This document shows positions 10,524 to 22,094 of a stretch of 64,000 nt of DNA, one piece after another. Source of the DNA: Membranipora membranacea. Taxonomy: Eukaryota; Bryozoa; Gymnolaemata; Cheilostomatida; Membraniporidae. The translations under genes and the position numbers were made by a program. The notes under the pieces are model-generated. The model had not been told where the DNA came from. It did no database searches and saw nothing but the letters and a program-made list of their open reading frames with translations. How positions within the stretch are numbered: the stretch's first letter is position 1; the number at the start of each line of letters is the position of its first letter. The DNA is taken from NCBI GenBank assembly GCA_914767715.1, contig OU612066.1:30540283-30604282 (forward strand). Reading direction: 5' to 3'.

Positions 10524-13500
10524 ATGGAGTCTTCACGGTTGCTCACATATTTCCAAAACTATGAGAAATACTCGAAGTTTGCTAATATTCAGGATGTGTT
10601 TGGAGCTGAAGACACATCATCCAGCGCACACTCATTCAACTTCAAATGTAAGAATAGAGACTGGTTTTTCACTCGCTATGCACACGTCTAATTTGAAAAT
10701 CATTGTCAGTAATTTTATACCCTTGCCTAAGCTTATAAACAAAATGTGTAAGCCTCAATATAATTTTTTTTCAATATAAAATGTCAGGCCTATGTCAATT
10801 AATCACTCACAGCTCTAATGTTTTCTGAAAAAGGTGCATGTAGACATCTATCTTATCTGTGCTGACGTCATTTAGACAATCTGTCAATTTTTTGTGCTCT
10901 ATAGAGTGGCCTTTGCATTTTTTGTTGCAGTTGACACAAGTGCAAGATCAGTTATAAAGAATGCCATTCAAATTCAAATGTCGCACTCTCCGCAAGACCC
11001 AAGTGAAACTCTGAGGTAAGAAATAATTATACATAAATGCTTATGCCTACTATAGGACATGAACAAATCATCTGGTTGTAAGTCAGTTCTGCGTAGAACC
11101 CTATATAAAGTACATCTGTTTAGGTTTATATGATCGGCACTTTTTTTTTATGTACATCATTAGTCTACATGGTTAAAGGCGCTTTCAGCTTTACTGAACT
11201 GAACCTGACTGTCTAACATACCAGTCTGGCTGTCTGCATTTGGGAAAGATGTAGGTGTTTCTAAGCAGTCGACAAATATCTTATTTGGTTTCATCAAATG
11301 TTTGATATTTCCTCTGTAAACAATTTACAGTATGTAAAAATGTACAGCTATGGTTAAGCTTTTCAAGACATGCTAGGTAAAGCCTTGGTATTGAATATTT
11401 TGGGGTCAGATTTTTAGTATACATCGCAGGCCGCACGACACAATCTATGGTTTTTCATGTTATAGCCCCGAAAGAATCAACTCGCCAGAAGTTGTGTACA
11501 GAACAGAACATATTGGTCAACTCGCTGGGATATCTGGTTCATCTCATAGCAACTTGACCGAGTAAGTTACGCTCAGACTCAAACACAAAAATTTTCACAC
11601 TCTGCTCTACTCTGAGAAGTATGGGTCGCGATGGCCATTTGTGTTTGAATTTGTACTACTGCGTAGGATTAGATATTAGAGGAAGAAGTAAATTATATTG
11701 CCATATCCTACTTGTATTTTCTACGAGGTCACACTTCTGTCTGAAATTATATAGCAATGAAATCTTGAATAATGTTTGAGGTTAGAAAAGTCTTCACTGT
11801 GATAGATTCTTTCAGTGGATACTGAGTTCCTGATATTCGGGACTTTGCCTAACAAATAAAGGTCTTTGGTGGGCCTTTATTATTTTCTAGCTGTCTAGAA
11901 ATCTCGAAAACTTAATCGCTGCGTAAAGATTTAGAAGAAAGTCTTAAGTCCTATTGAAAAGTTCTGATCTGCTGCCAGGATGATAGACCACCAATTTCTG
12001 ATCCCCCACCTTTGCTCCAAGAACCTCAATTAGGCTGTTTACAATTTTGCTTATGACATAATTTGTACTTAATCAACAAAAGTGGCCACATAAACATTCA
12101 ATGAGATATCTCAGTAAATACTTTCACTTCTGTGCTTCACCCTTGTGCACAATAGATAGTTTTTGAGCCTCTGCCTGTTGCCATTAGGGTACTGAAAAAA
12201 GAACCGGAATTGGCCTCTCTTGAAAACCGTTTATAATAGGATAAAATTTCTTTATGATTCGGCTTCGATTTTTTTTTTTTTAAAACCCAGGACGGGGTTT
12301 TCAATACATTAGGGGCTTGAAAGCTGGTTAATCTTAATTTTAATGTCACAATTCTGTAAAAAAATTCTACAAAATTTGTCAACAAAGCAGGCAGAAACTT
12401 CTATAAATGACAATACAAACAAAGAATTATTTTCCAAACTATGTCTCTTTGAGTTTTCAATTGTGCAGATTGTAGATTTTGAATTAAAGAATTTTTATCC
12501 TATTATAAACTAATTTCAGCCGGTTCATCCTCTGCGAGCCAAAGAGCACCCACATGCCGAGAGGACAACACCAAACATGCCAAAAACTGTCTACATACTT
12601 TCTGCTTTATTGAGGGTAAAGTGCTGCCGTATCACAAGAAAAGAAAGCAATATAGAGAATTATAAACCAGAAAAGTCCCTATTTAGATGATTTGAGCCCT
12701 CAGTCCCTGAAACCTGAACTTAAGTCTCCCTGACATTGCTATCTCACAACTTTTGCAGCGGTGAAAATACAGAGAATACCGGAGAACTGGTATGGAGGTC
12801 TGCAGGCCCTGTAGCAACACCAAAGTATCGTAACAGTATCATAACTAGCACCAAAATAGGTGATCAAGTCTTCGCTGACTCGACCAATCATAGACTATCT
12901 GTATCAGCAGTAGAGGAGGTCACTGACACACCTCTAAGGGTCGGCGCTGATCGGCAGCGAGGTCAAATCAGCGAGCATATCCTGACTATGACGCAGCAGC
13001 TCACTCATTCACCTGTTTCTGGAGTTGTTGACTCTTCCTTTAAGGATAACCCACCTATAAGCTCAGCCCTTACTGGTAGACAAGCTGAGACCATGTCATC
13101 TAGGTCAGGAAGATCATCTAGAGTCACTCGAAGCAGTGCCGCTGTGTCTCGCAGTGAGGAGTCTACTGCCTCTCACAGTGAGGATTCCGCTGCCGTAGAG
13201 TCTGAGCCATCTGTAGAGGATGTACAAATCAGTCATAGCAGTGCTACTCCTACTGCACATAAACTCAGATTGGTGGATTACAACAGCTCAGAAGCTGGTA
13301 CCGACTGTACGATAGATGATACAGATAATAGTAGAACTGAGAAGCAGGGTAAACTGGTACCAGCTTATGATCTTACTCAGACAATAACCTATGACAAAAC
13401 TAGTGAACAGAGCACAAGGTATGAAAAGCAATATATTATATTCTTAATTTGATGCATCAGAATTTTGTTAGTCAGGATTTCAATTTCATCATCCATGTCA

Positions 13501-16500
13501 CAGCCATGAGATCCCCTTTATTATTTCAACATAACACTTAGTTTGAAAATCTAGGCCTAGAAGATGAAACAGTTAAAATAATCGACCTCCTCTTGGCAAC
13601 TTATTGAAATACTAAAGAATATAGAATCCATTTTCATCTATAAATTTCATGGTTCAATGTTTCGGTGGTTATAATGGTGATGGTGCCTGTTGATAACTTT
13701 TCAAAAATCTTATGTCATTAACATTCACAGGAGATTCACATCTAATTATGATGGTGATGCCGGCAGCAGTTTCAGAACACCACTAGCTGGTGAGTCGACT
13801 AGGAGACCACGTATCAGTGATACGACGTACACACCTGCCACTCCAAACTCTACAGTGCGTCCAGATGGTCATACTCTCCAAAGTTCGGTGGAGAACAGTG
13901 AAGGTTATCAAAATGCCATGGTAACTCTGAGTTACCACTCCTTGATCGACAGAATTCATAATGAAATAGCTGATGTAACAAAAACATTAGACCGAGTTAG
14001 TAGCGCTCCAAGCAGCCAAGCGCCTGATGATGGGACTTTCACTTTGAGTGTACAGTCTCATGGTAAAGACAGAGACAAAACGTTATCAACATCCAACAAA
14101 AGTTTGAAGGCGCCTAAAAGCGGCATGAAAAATGGTATGGGTATGGGTGACACTTATGAAAAGATGCCTCAAAATGATGATGATTGCAGTGTGGATCCAG
14201 AGACTAACAATACATATGATGTCAGTGACCATAACCAAAACAATATTGATACTCCGAAAACGTCTATGGTTGGTGAAAAGAGCACCACAAGTAAAAAAAT
14301 GCGATTAAGCTTGGTACCTTTGAAAAACAGTGTTGTGAAAACGCCCAAAACTGGAAACAAATCAAGAAAATCTACGGCCAAAACTAACAATGATACCGAA
14401 TCACCTCAGCGCGAGCATGCAAACAATGAGTCGCTCTCACGACTGAGTTGTGGCACACCGGTCATGCATGTACGTACAGTGCAACAAAGAGCTAGCCAAA
14501 CCAGCAGTAGGAAAAGTGAGGCCATCGCTAACCTTAGTAAATTTGAATCATCTGTTGAAGTAAGCGGTGATGACCCTGGTGCGACCTTTACTGCATCCGA
14601 CGATTTAGATGGCGGAGATTATGGCGATGATTATGATCTGGATCATGGTGATGCTGATGACTTTGATGATACCGAGGGTTTAGGGAATTCAGACACAATG
14701 GATGAAAATACTAACAATAATAGTAAGAGATCTTCGAGAAGCAGGACGAGTTCAGGTAGCGGTAAGAGATTACCGTCCCGTAAATCATCCGCTAAGAAGA
14801 AAGCTCCCTCTAAGGCTTCTATTTCTCTCAGAAGAAAGTCCAGGTGAGAAACTCCCATCAAACAACATGTCAGGATCATGATCAACTGAAGTATATTAAA
14901 AAAATGTTTATGAAGTGTTGATTGACCTTTTGGACTACAATCAAGCACAATAATTATCGATTTGAGTTGCTTGGCGATTGAGTTTGTTCATTTAAGAGGA
15001 GTCTTGTCTCAATAACTGATTTACTACCAGAATAAATGTAATTATAAACATATATATATATATATAAATGTACATATATTTAAATATGTGGATGATAATG
15101 AAGAATGATGTATAATTTTTTTTCAGTGTGACAACCAGTAAGGTGATCGTGAAAAAGAAGAACTCACGATTCTCAGTGTATGATCCCGAGATGCCCTCTG
15201 TCAGCGGATCACCACAGCATTACGGCGAGATGACCAAAAGTCAGACTCCTCAACCAACCAGAGCTAAAAACAGAGGCATCCGGGGCGAAAAGTTCAACAC
15301 GTATAACTCACCACACCCATGTTAGTAAATGACAAATGCAAATCACTTGTAATTTATAGAGAGCTCACCTCCACTAGCAGGATGGGTAGTGACTGGGACT
15401 CGAACCAGCAATGGTCTATCTCAATAATCCCAATCACTACGCCATCCTGAATGCCCAGTATTTCCTGTAAACCTGCTAGCCTTGCACAGTGACATAACAT
15501 AATAGAGTCTAAATTTGTTTGTAATTTAATATTATAATCAACTTTATTTTGCTGAAATTATTTGAATTGGACTGAGCATAAGACCCAGCCTCAGCAAAAG
15601 AGATGATTTGTTTTTAAAGTCAAGACCAGGCTTTATCGGTAGTGAGCTCAAAAATGGAAAAAGAACCACCCAATTATTTTGTACAAAACTCACCAGCCAA
15701 TGTGCAAAATGATCGTAATGTGAATATTTTTTAAGCCTTCAGTTGTGATTTTCTTATCGTATCACAAAAAATGAAAGGGGCTTATATCATTGTAGTGAAG
15801 CCGCACATGACGCCTCGGTCTAAGAAGCTCGGGCTAAGACGAAGTCATAGAACAAAGCTGCGACCTCTGAGACATTACGCTGGAGAGAGACCTGTCTATG
15901 AGTATGATCCTATCACCAGTAAGTTACATGTGTATTGTGTTATAGTATCACCCTCAAACGCAAGGAGAAATAGTATATGAGTCAGATGATATTCTCTGGG
16001 TAGATATTTCCAGTTGTCATTCTATCCCCATTTTTACAAATACTTCCCATCTTGCGCATACATAATAAATGCTCAATTTTCTTGTATGAAAAGGCAACTC
16101 CAAATAATTAAATTGTGAAAAGCAACAGCCTGGAAAGCCAGGCTTGTCGTTTACCTTCCTCAGCTGTATGTCCTTAACCGGTGAGTTGAAACTCTTGGCT
16201 GAATGGTCAACTGTAATAATTTGTAACATAGTAATATTATATATCAATTTTAATTTTGTTATCCAGCTACCTATAATATAGCCGGAGTAAACAAATCTCA
16301 CCCCGAGGATGACTTCATACTCCGACATAATGAGGAGCTGAGCAGTAAGTGGAAGTGTCTACCATAATCATCCAAACCACAACATCAGGGGTTATTTCAA
16401 ATAGAGAACGATAGTTTTGTTGCTTTGAGTTGAGTCGCTGTAGTATGTATATCATATTTACCTAAAACACAGTGACACCATGTCGGTTTGTGTTTTCCAA

Positions 16501-19500
16501 AACCAGCTTAGTTATACTATATTGCGCAAATTATTATTATTATTAAAAGTCCCTCAACTGCAACATCACAACATTACACTTGTCCCAACTACTTCCGTGT
16601 TGAATGAGCTCAAAATCAAAAATATACCTCACATAATCTCCTAACTTATATATCAGGTAAGAAAAAGAAATCAAAGAGGAGCGGTAAGAGTAAAAAGAAG
16701 AAGGCGGATAAAACGCTATGTAATGTAGACAGTGACGCCTCCTTCTCTGATGGTGAGGTCGAGATACACGACGGAGATGAGATGGTCACTCAAGGTCAGT
16801 AACATGTCACAGTTCTAGTCGACTGAAGGACAATTTTTCAGTCAGAGCAAACACTGCAAACCGCAGAAAATCATTTTTCCATGATGGTGCTGCGAAATTT
16901 TCATGATATTAAGTTTTATTTTCACCAGAGCTCACCAACTGTTTTATGTAATACCCAGGGTATTTCAACAGTGGAATACAAATGAATCTGTAACATGATG
17001 GAGGCAGACCACAAAATTATGTCAGCATGTTACCGTATATGAGTTAACTTTAGCTAGAGTTTAGTTTAGCTGGTTAGAGGAGGGGGGGGGGGGTTGGCTT
17101 TTGGTTCTTTTGCACTTGCTAAGGAGGGATATTGTTCAATGAAATGCATCGAGGTTGTGTAATTTTCAATATTTCAAGCATATGCGAAAAGGCAACTTTA
17201 CTGCTATGGATACTTGACACATCTAGGGATGTTTGATTTTTCTTAATAGACAGTTTTCTGAGCTCTGATTTAGGCCTCTATTCGGAGTTGTCCTCTCTCC
17301 AGTTTGGTACTTTTAACCCACGTCACATAGGAAAATTGTGCTGAAAAGAGGGTTATCTTGAAATCCGCTTATAGTAGGATAAAAAGGATTCAGAATCTGC
17401 ACCATTGAAAACTGATAGGGACATAGTTTGGGAAATATTTTTGGTATTCGGGTAGTCAATTATATCAATTTCTGCCAGTTTTGCGGACCATTCGGCAGAA
17501 TTTTTCTTGAATTTCGTCACTAAAATTAAGATTTATCAACATTCAAGCCTCCAATGATTTGGAAACCCTGTCACACAGGGTTTTCAATGGTGCGGATTCT
17601 GAATCAAAAATCAATTTTATCCTAACATAAGCGGTTTTCAAGAAAACCCTCTTTCAGCACGTTTTTCCTATGCGGCGTGGGTTAAAAGTACCAAATTGGA
17701 GAGAGGACAACTCCGAATTGAGGCATAAATCAGAGCTCAGAAAACTGTCTATAATTAACAGCAATAACAAGGATATAATCTAGCCTCTTACTGAAATTCC
17801 CATCTCTACATTTTGATTAAATAAATAGACTGTGTCTTCTACCTAACATTGTTTTGCATATGTTTCTTTAAGTTGTGACTAATAACAGATCGGAGGTGGT
17901 GTATTATGACCTCTCAGGCGCTGTCGCAGAGGACACCGCTGAGGTCAAGGTATCTAAGCTGTTACAGAACGCTGTGACGTCGTGTGGTGATCTGGTCATA
18001 GCTGGCCTGTGTGAGAAAATGGAGTCACGTCTAGCTGGATACACTGTGGTGAGTGGTGATCATAGACAAAACACTATGGTGGTAATAGTGGAGCATTGAA
18101 AATACTGTTTCCTTGCCATGTCTTACTATAGGTTTGCGTGATCCCCTACACACCATAACGTATAAGAAGTGCCAGCTATCCTGCTTATCTTGATATTCTT
18201 TTTTCTTTATTGGTTGTGTCATGACATCTTTGTCGGTGAATAACTGTCATTAATCTAGAACCACTAGACTTAGATGGACAGGACCTTCCTCAGTCATATG
18301 TGCACACCCCACAGGGTCACCCCGACAGGGTGATCTGCTGAGTGAGGCTAAATGAATGACAAATCCATGCGTTGTTGTCATAATATATAACTGTTAGAGT
18401 TGCGTATTCTGTTGTTTCAGACATTCACTGTAAGCCAGGGAGCTGTGATGCTTGTGATTAACGATAAAATCAAGAAAGTACTGAAGGCGGGTGCTTGCTG
18501 TAGCGTGCCTGACGGTGAGTGATGCAACAAATGTGATTCATTGAACTGGCAAGTTCGAGTCCCACTGATTCATTGAACTGGCAAGTTCGAGTCCCACTGG
18601 GGGAGCTTTCATTGTTGATTGCTCCAGCACCCTCGGGTGTATACCTCTCCTGTGTACTTGTCTACTGACTGACTCATGGAAAGACATGTGACAACATGGA
18701 AAGACATGCTGACAAGCAGGAAAGACAGCTAAACCTACTACAAGGGGTCCCAGCAATGGGCCATGTAAGGCCAATAACCCTAACACGTATCCTGTGTTTC
18801 ATAGGGTGGCAATGGTGGTTTAGAATGTGCTGTGGGATGAGAGAACTCAACTTTGATTAGTGAATAGCGGGCTATCTAATTAGCGCCATCGACCCATTCT
18901 TTTTTGGGGATGGCGAGATGGCGCAATCGGTTAGTGCGCTTGCTATTCACTGCCAGGCGATTAGTGCCGCAGGAGTTGTGGGTTCGAGTCCCACTGGGGG
19001 AGCTTTCATTGTTGATTGTTCCAGCCCCCAGCACCCTCGGGTGTATACCTCTCCAATTGAAACTCTTTTTATTGAAATGCTGCATGCTCCAACGATGAAA
19101 AGGTTGCTTAATTTGGGCTATCTATAATTTTCATTTTAACAAAACTCCCGAAGTCCTGACAACCCTGGGTCATTGTTCATTTCAATCATGAGTGGATTCC
19201 ACCTATGGAATAAAGCCATGTAGTTTTGAGATAGCTTTGAGTCACCTTTAGGATTATTTGTAGTCGGATGAGAAACTAGTAAACATGATGTTATGATGAT
19301 ATTATGCTATGTTAATATTTACATCATGATTATATTATGATTATATTATATAATTATTACACAATACCAGTTGATACCTACTTTTACATAATAATATATA
19401 ACTCCATCGAATACAATTCATGTATTTTTCTATCTTTTTTGCAGGAAATGCTTATATGATCAAGAATCTGTGGAGAGATGAGTCTAAGTTATTCTTTGTG

Positions 19501-19521
19501 GCGTGTCGGGTCGGTGGGTGA
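10524..19521 (+). CDS. CENPC: CENP-C (inner kinetochore scaffold), 12 exons, 985 aa
   Basis: Exons: 10524-10647, 10931-11015, 11466-11561, 12759-13418, 13731-14843, 15127-15320, 15796-15918, 16267-16344, 16657-16794, 17873-18048, 18421-18514, 19445-19521. They sum to 2958 nt with phase kept at each GT-AG junction. CENP-C binds CENP-A nucleosomes and links them to the outer kinetochore. Seen: a long Ser/Thr-rich, probably disordered region; an Asp-rich tract near the end of exon 5; the CENP-C motif at residues 772-792 (RRSHRTKLRPLRHYAGERPV), where the usual Tyr-Trp pair reads His-Tyr; a Lys-rich stretch; and a C-terminal Mif2-type cupin, about 860-985, with FTVSQGAVMLVI, SVPDGNAYMIKNL and LFFVACR. 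The cupin mediates dimerisation in the family. The start is the first ATG of an exon with an in-frame donor; upstream 5' UTR was not traced. Introns hold several transposon copies. Confidence 0.93.
12150..12520 (-). mobile_element. Degraded internal copy of the long-TIR family, in CENP-C intron 3
   Basis: In reverse orientation it matches the interior of the element at 17247-17751: CTTGAAAACCG..TATAATAGGATAAAA, GGGTTTTCAAT, CTTGAA..TTAATCTTAATTTTA, TTTCCAAACTATGTC and TTTTTATCCTA. Outer terminal repeats are missing or diverged. Confidence 0.65.
15378..15449 (-). mobile_element. tRNA-like SINE fragment in CENP-C intron 6
   Basis: On the minus strand the segment begins CAGGATGGCGTAGTGATTGG and carries a box B-like GGTTCGAGTCCC, closing with a complementary CCATCCTG. 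It folds as a tRNA-like arm set but has no convincing anticodon stem, so it is more likely a SINE head than a tRNA gene. Confidence 0.5.
17247..17751. mobile_element. Non-autonomous DNA transposon with about 190-bp TIRs, flanked by TAA
   Basis: The 505-bp element has ends TAGACAGTTTTCTGAGCTC and GAGCTCAGAAAACTGTCTA. TAA lies on each side (17244-17246, 17752-17754). Inverted similarity continues inward for about 190 bp (TTTGGTACTTTTAACCCACG; GGATTCAGAATCTGCACCATT) around a unique core. No ORF of note. It is located in CENP-C intron 9; related copies are at 1-240 and 12150-12520. Confidence 0.85.
18540..18660 (+). mobile_element. SINE family B fragment, CENP-C intron 11
   Basis: A 34-bp segment TGATTCATTGAACTGGCAAG.. 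with box B-like GTTCGAGTCCCACTG is duplicated back to back. It is followed by GGGGGAGCTTTCATTGTTGA and CACCCTCGGGTGTATACCTC, which match the copy at 18908-19055. The 5' tRNA half is absent. Confidence 0.75.
18908..19055 (+). mobile_element. tRNA-derived SINE family B, longer copy, CENP-C intron 11
   Basis: Head GGCGAGATGGCGCAATCGGT (box A region), box B GGTTCGAGTCCC, and body GGGGGAGCTTTCATTG..CACCCTCGGGTGTATACCTC shared with 18540-18660. It is distinct from SINE family A. The extra sequence between box A and box B argues against a functional tRNA. Confidence 0.8.
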
Positions 19522-22094
19522 GGTACTCGGTCTGTGTCGGGGTCAGGTACTCGGTCTGTGTACAATTTTTTGATGGCGATGCAGTTATGAAGTTGTACTA
19601 TGGTTTATGTACAGATAGTTATTTTTTCCAAAATGGCATGCGCTCGACCGCCCTAATTATATATTTCTCGATTCATTGAAATGATACATTTACTATAAGT
19701 CCATCTATGTGATACACATTTTCTGTAGATTAGGTATAGAACACATTTACTATGGGGGGGGGGGGGGGGTATAAGCATGCATATGCTGTTGCTGTTGTTT
19801 ATATATGTAGGTATATAAATTTTGAAGCACTTTCTGGTATTATCTGATTCTGTGGTTTTACTCTCAGTGTTAATTTATATTATACAGTATATATTAATAA
19901 AAATAAATAATAATAGTAATAAATACAGTATACAGTAATACAGTATATTATTAAACAGTGATATACAGTCTAGTTCTCAATAAAACATTATACATACATT
20001 ATACATCATACAGTCAAACAATATGGATAAAATAATGATATTGTTAGTCATAGTATTACGTATTATTGTTGACGCAAACAGCGTAGTGTAACTGTCTCGC
20101 CCAGTGCATCAGAAATGTATCATATGTTGCTTGAAACTCTATTATCGCCTTGTTACTTTGGCTGTAATTCCTACAAAAAGTTGGTCATAGCATCACAAAG
20201 GCAGGGCGTACTCAGAGATACACAATTTGGACCAAGTTCGGATGATTGGTGTTGCAGTGTTTTGTGTAGCTTGGTATAATAAACTTGACAATAATTGGAC
20301 AATGATTAACAAAACTACTATTCCTGGTAAGTTTTCTGGTGTATCAAGACAAACTTCTTGGTGTATTGCTGATATATTATATTTATATATACTTCAGTTG
20401 GTGTAGGCAGGGAGGGTGGGGTCTGGGAAGGGTGGGTGGTTAGCAAAGACATTCATATTGGAGTTATGTGACCTTCACATTCCACACAGAAGAAATACAA
20501 GAAAACTTCCTAATTTTTGGCTTGTGATCACTACAGTCTATTGAGGGAAGTACTTAAGAAATTCTTCTGGGTCAGTTGCTGAGTATGGTGATCACGTCCA
20601 TTTAGTATAAAAATAAGTGAAGAGCCTGTTTGCTCATTCACAAAGCAGGAAGGTTGCACATTTTTGTTCCGGAAGTAGCATTAAAGCATCATCACAAATC
20701 TTGGATATCACATTTTCTCAAGCCTGTCTTCTTCTTCTGGACCTAAATCCTCATTTTATTGATTTGTGACAGACTAGAAACCTGGAAATCTTCTCAGTGT
20801 TCAACTGTCAGTGGATATGTCTGATTGTAACAAGGTAAAATATTTCATAGAACATGGTTCGAAGAATTTACTCTACTGACTGTGGTGAACAAGTCCAGCG
20901 TATCTATCTATAATAGTTTGGACTTGTTCACCACATCTTCTTCTCAATTCAACTGCTGCTGAATCTTGGTGGTTGAAGAAAGTAGCAGAAAGGATGACTA
21001 AAGAGAAAAGATTCTCATTCTCTCACTCATCAGCCTAACCAACCCAATGTGGATGGATGTAGTCGACTGTTATAGTTCATGCAGTAACTAGTAATTATTA
21101 TTATTATACAAAAATGTTCAGTTATTTAATAACTCTGCTACTAATGAACATACCTACACTACTTCTTCTACCTACTAGTACTACAATACACATGTGACAA
21201 TCATAACAATAGTAGATAGATAGGTGACAAAATATATTATTAGAAATTGGAAGAACAGATAGATTATTGCTACTGTTAGCTAGTTTACTCCTTGGTTAGC
21301 TGGTATGACACTCATTTCAGTTGAATTCTCACTTGGAACAAATTTAATAGAAATATGTAGTGATTGCCAGGACCCCACTTATGGTTGACATTCCCTTTCT
21401 TTCATTTGATAAATCAACAAGTAGACGATCTTATCTATTGATGTGAAATTAAAACGTATTGTTCCGCAGTCTGACCACATATTCTGATGATTTGACATCA
21501 GCTGATTTTTGTGAGAGAAAATCAAGACAACGTATGAAAGCCTTGCAAAGTGGCGCTGTCAACCTCCTTACTAGCCTAGCATACAAATGCAACGCTGCAT
21601 CTAGACAAAACAATGCTACAATGTTGATACCACTACCAGTTTTGTGTGCTGCGACCCTGAGAAAGTCCCCAATGATGTTGGTGAGGGATTTGATGCTCGG
21701 AAAAAATGATAAGTTAGAAATTTGGGTAATCATGTTACTCAGTGCAAGCGTAAACAACAAAAATGATAATCCAGGAGGAGACCACATGCTATGCAGTTAT
21801 TTATATTTTTCATCACTTGGATGGGCTCATGTTTTAGTGTATACAAATATGTCCTGTCCCTTGAATTTTTCATAACAAGACATGTTTAGTTGCCAATTTG
21901 CTTATCTTAGTTTCATCAAGGAGGTAACTCCTTGGTTTCATTGTGGTCAAGACTTACTTTAATAATTTTAGTATAACCTTTTTCAGTTTCCACTTATTTG
22001 ATATTTATCTTGCCTCAAACCAGATTGATAATCACAGAGTTAATTATACATGCTTCATTCTTGTAGGTTTAGATGTCAAGTTAATTATCTACCG
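19522..22094. other. Intergenic region between CENP-C and the zinc-finger gene
   Basis: Contains a G homopolymer near 19754-19770, AT-rich simple sequence, a 17-bp-arm hairpin at 20881-20935 and a short CAAGGAG hairpin at 21917-21934. An open frame at 21459-21875 has a weak acceptor-like start but no phase-compatible partner; I do not call it a gene. Confidence 0.5.
20881..20935. repeat. Hairpin with 17-bp perfect arms and 21-nt loop
   Basis: TGTGGTGAACAAGTCCA (20881-20897) is exactly complementary to TGGACTTGTTCACCACA (20919-20935). Confidence 0.9.

Noticed and set aside
12523-12625. Possible extra CENP-C exon after a TTTCAG acceptor
   Set aside because: In the phase supplied by the previous exon it hits a stop before any donor, while skipping it joins 11561 to 12759 in phase.
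21459-21875. Open frame beginning LTTYSDDLTSADFCERKS
   Set aside because: It has a possible acceptor but no donor in the phase needed by the next exon, a hydrophobic antisense frame is open too, and no family is recognised.
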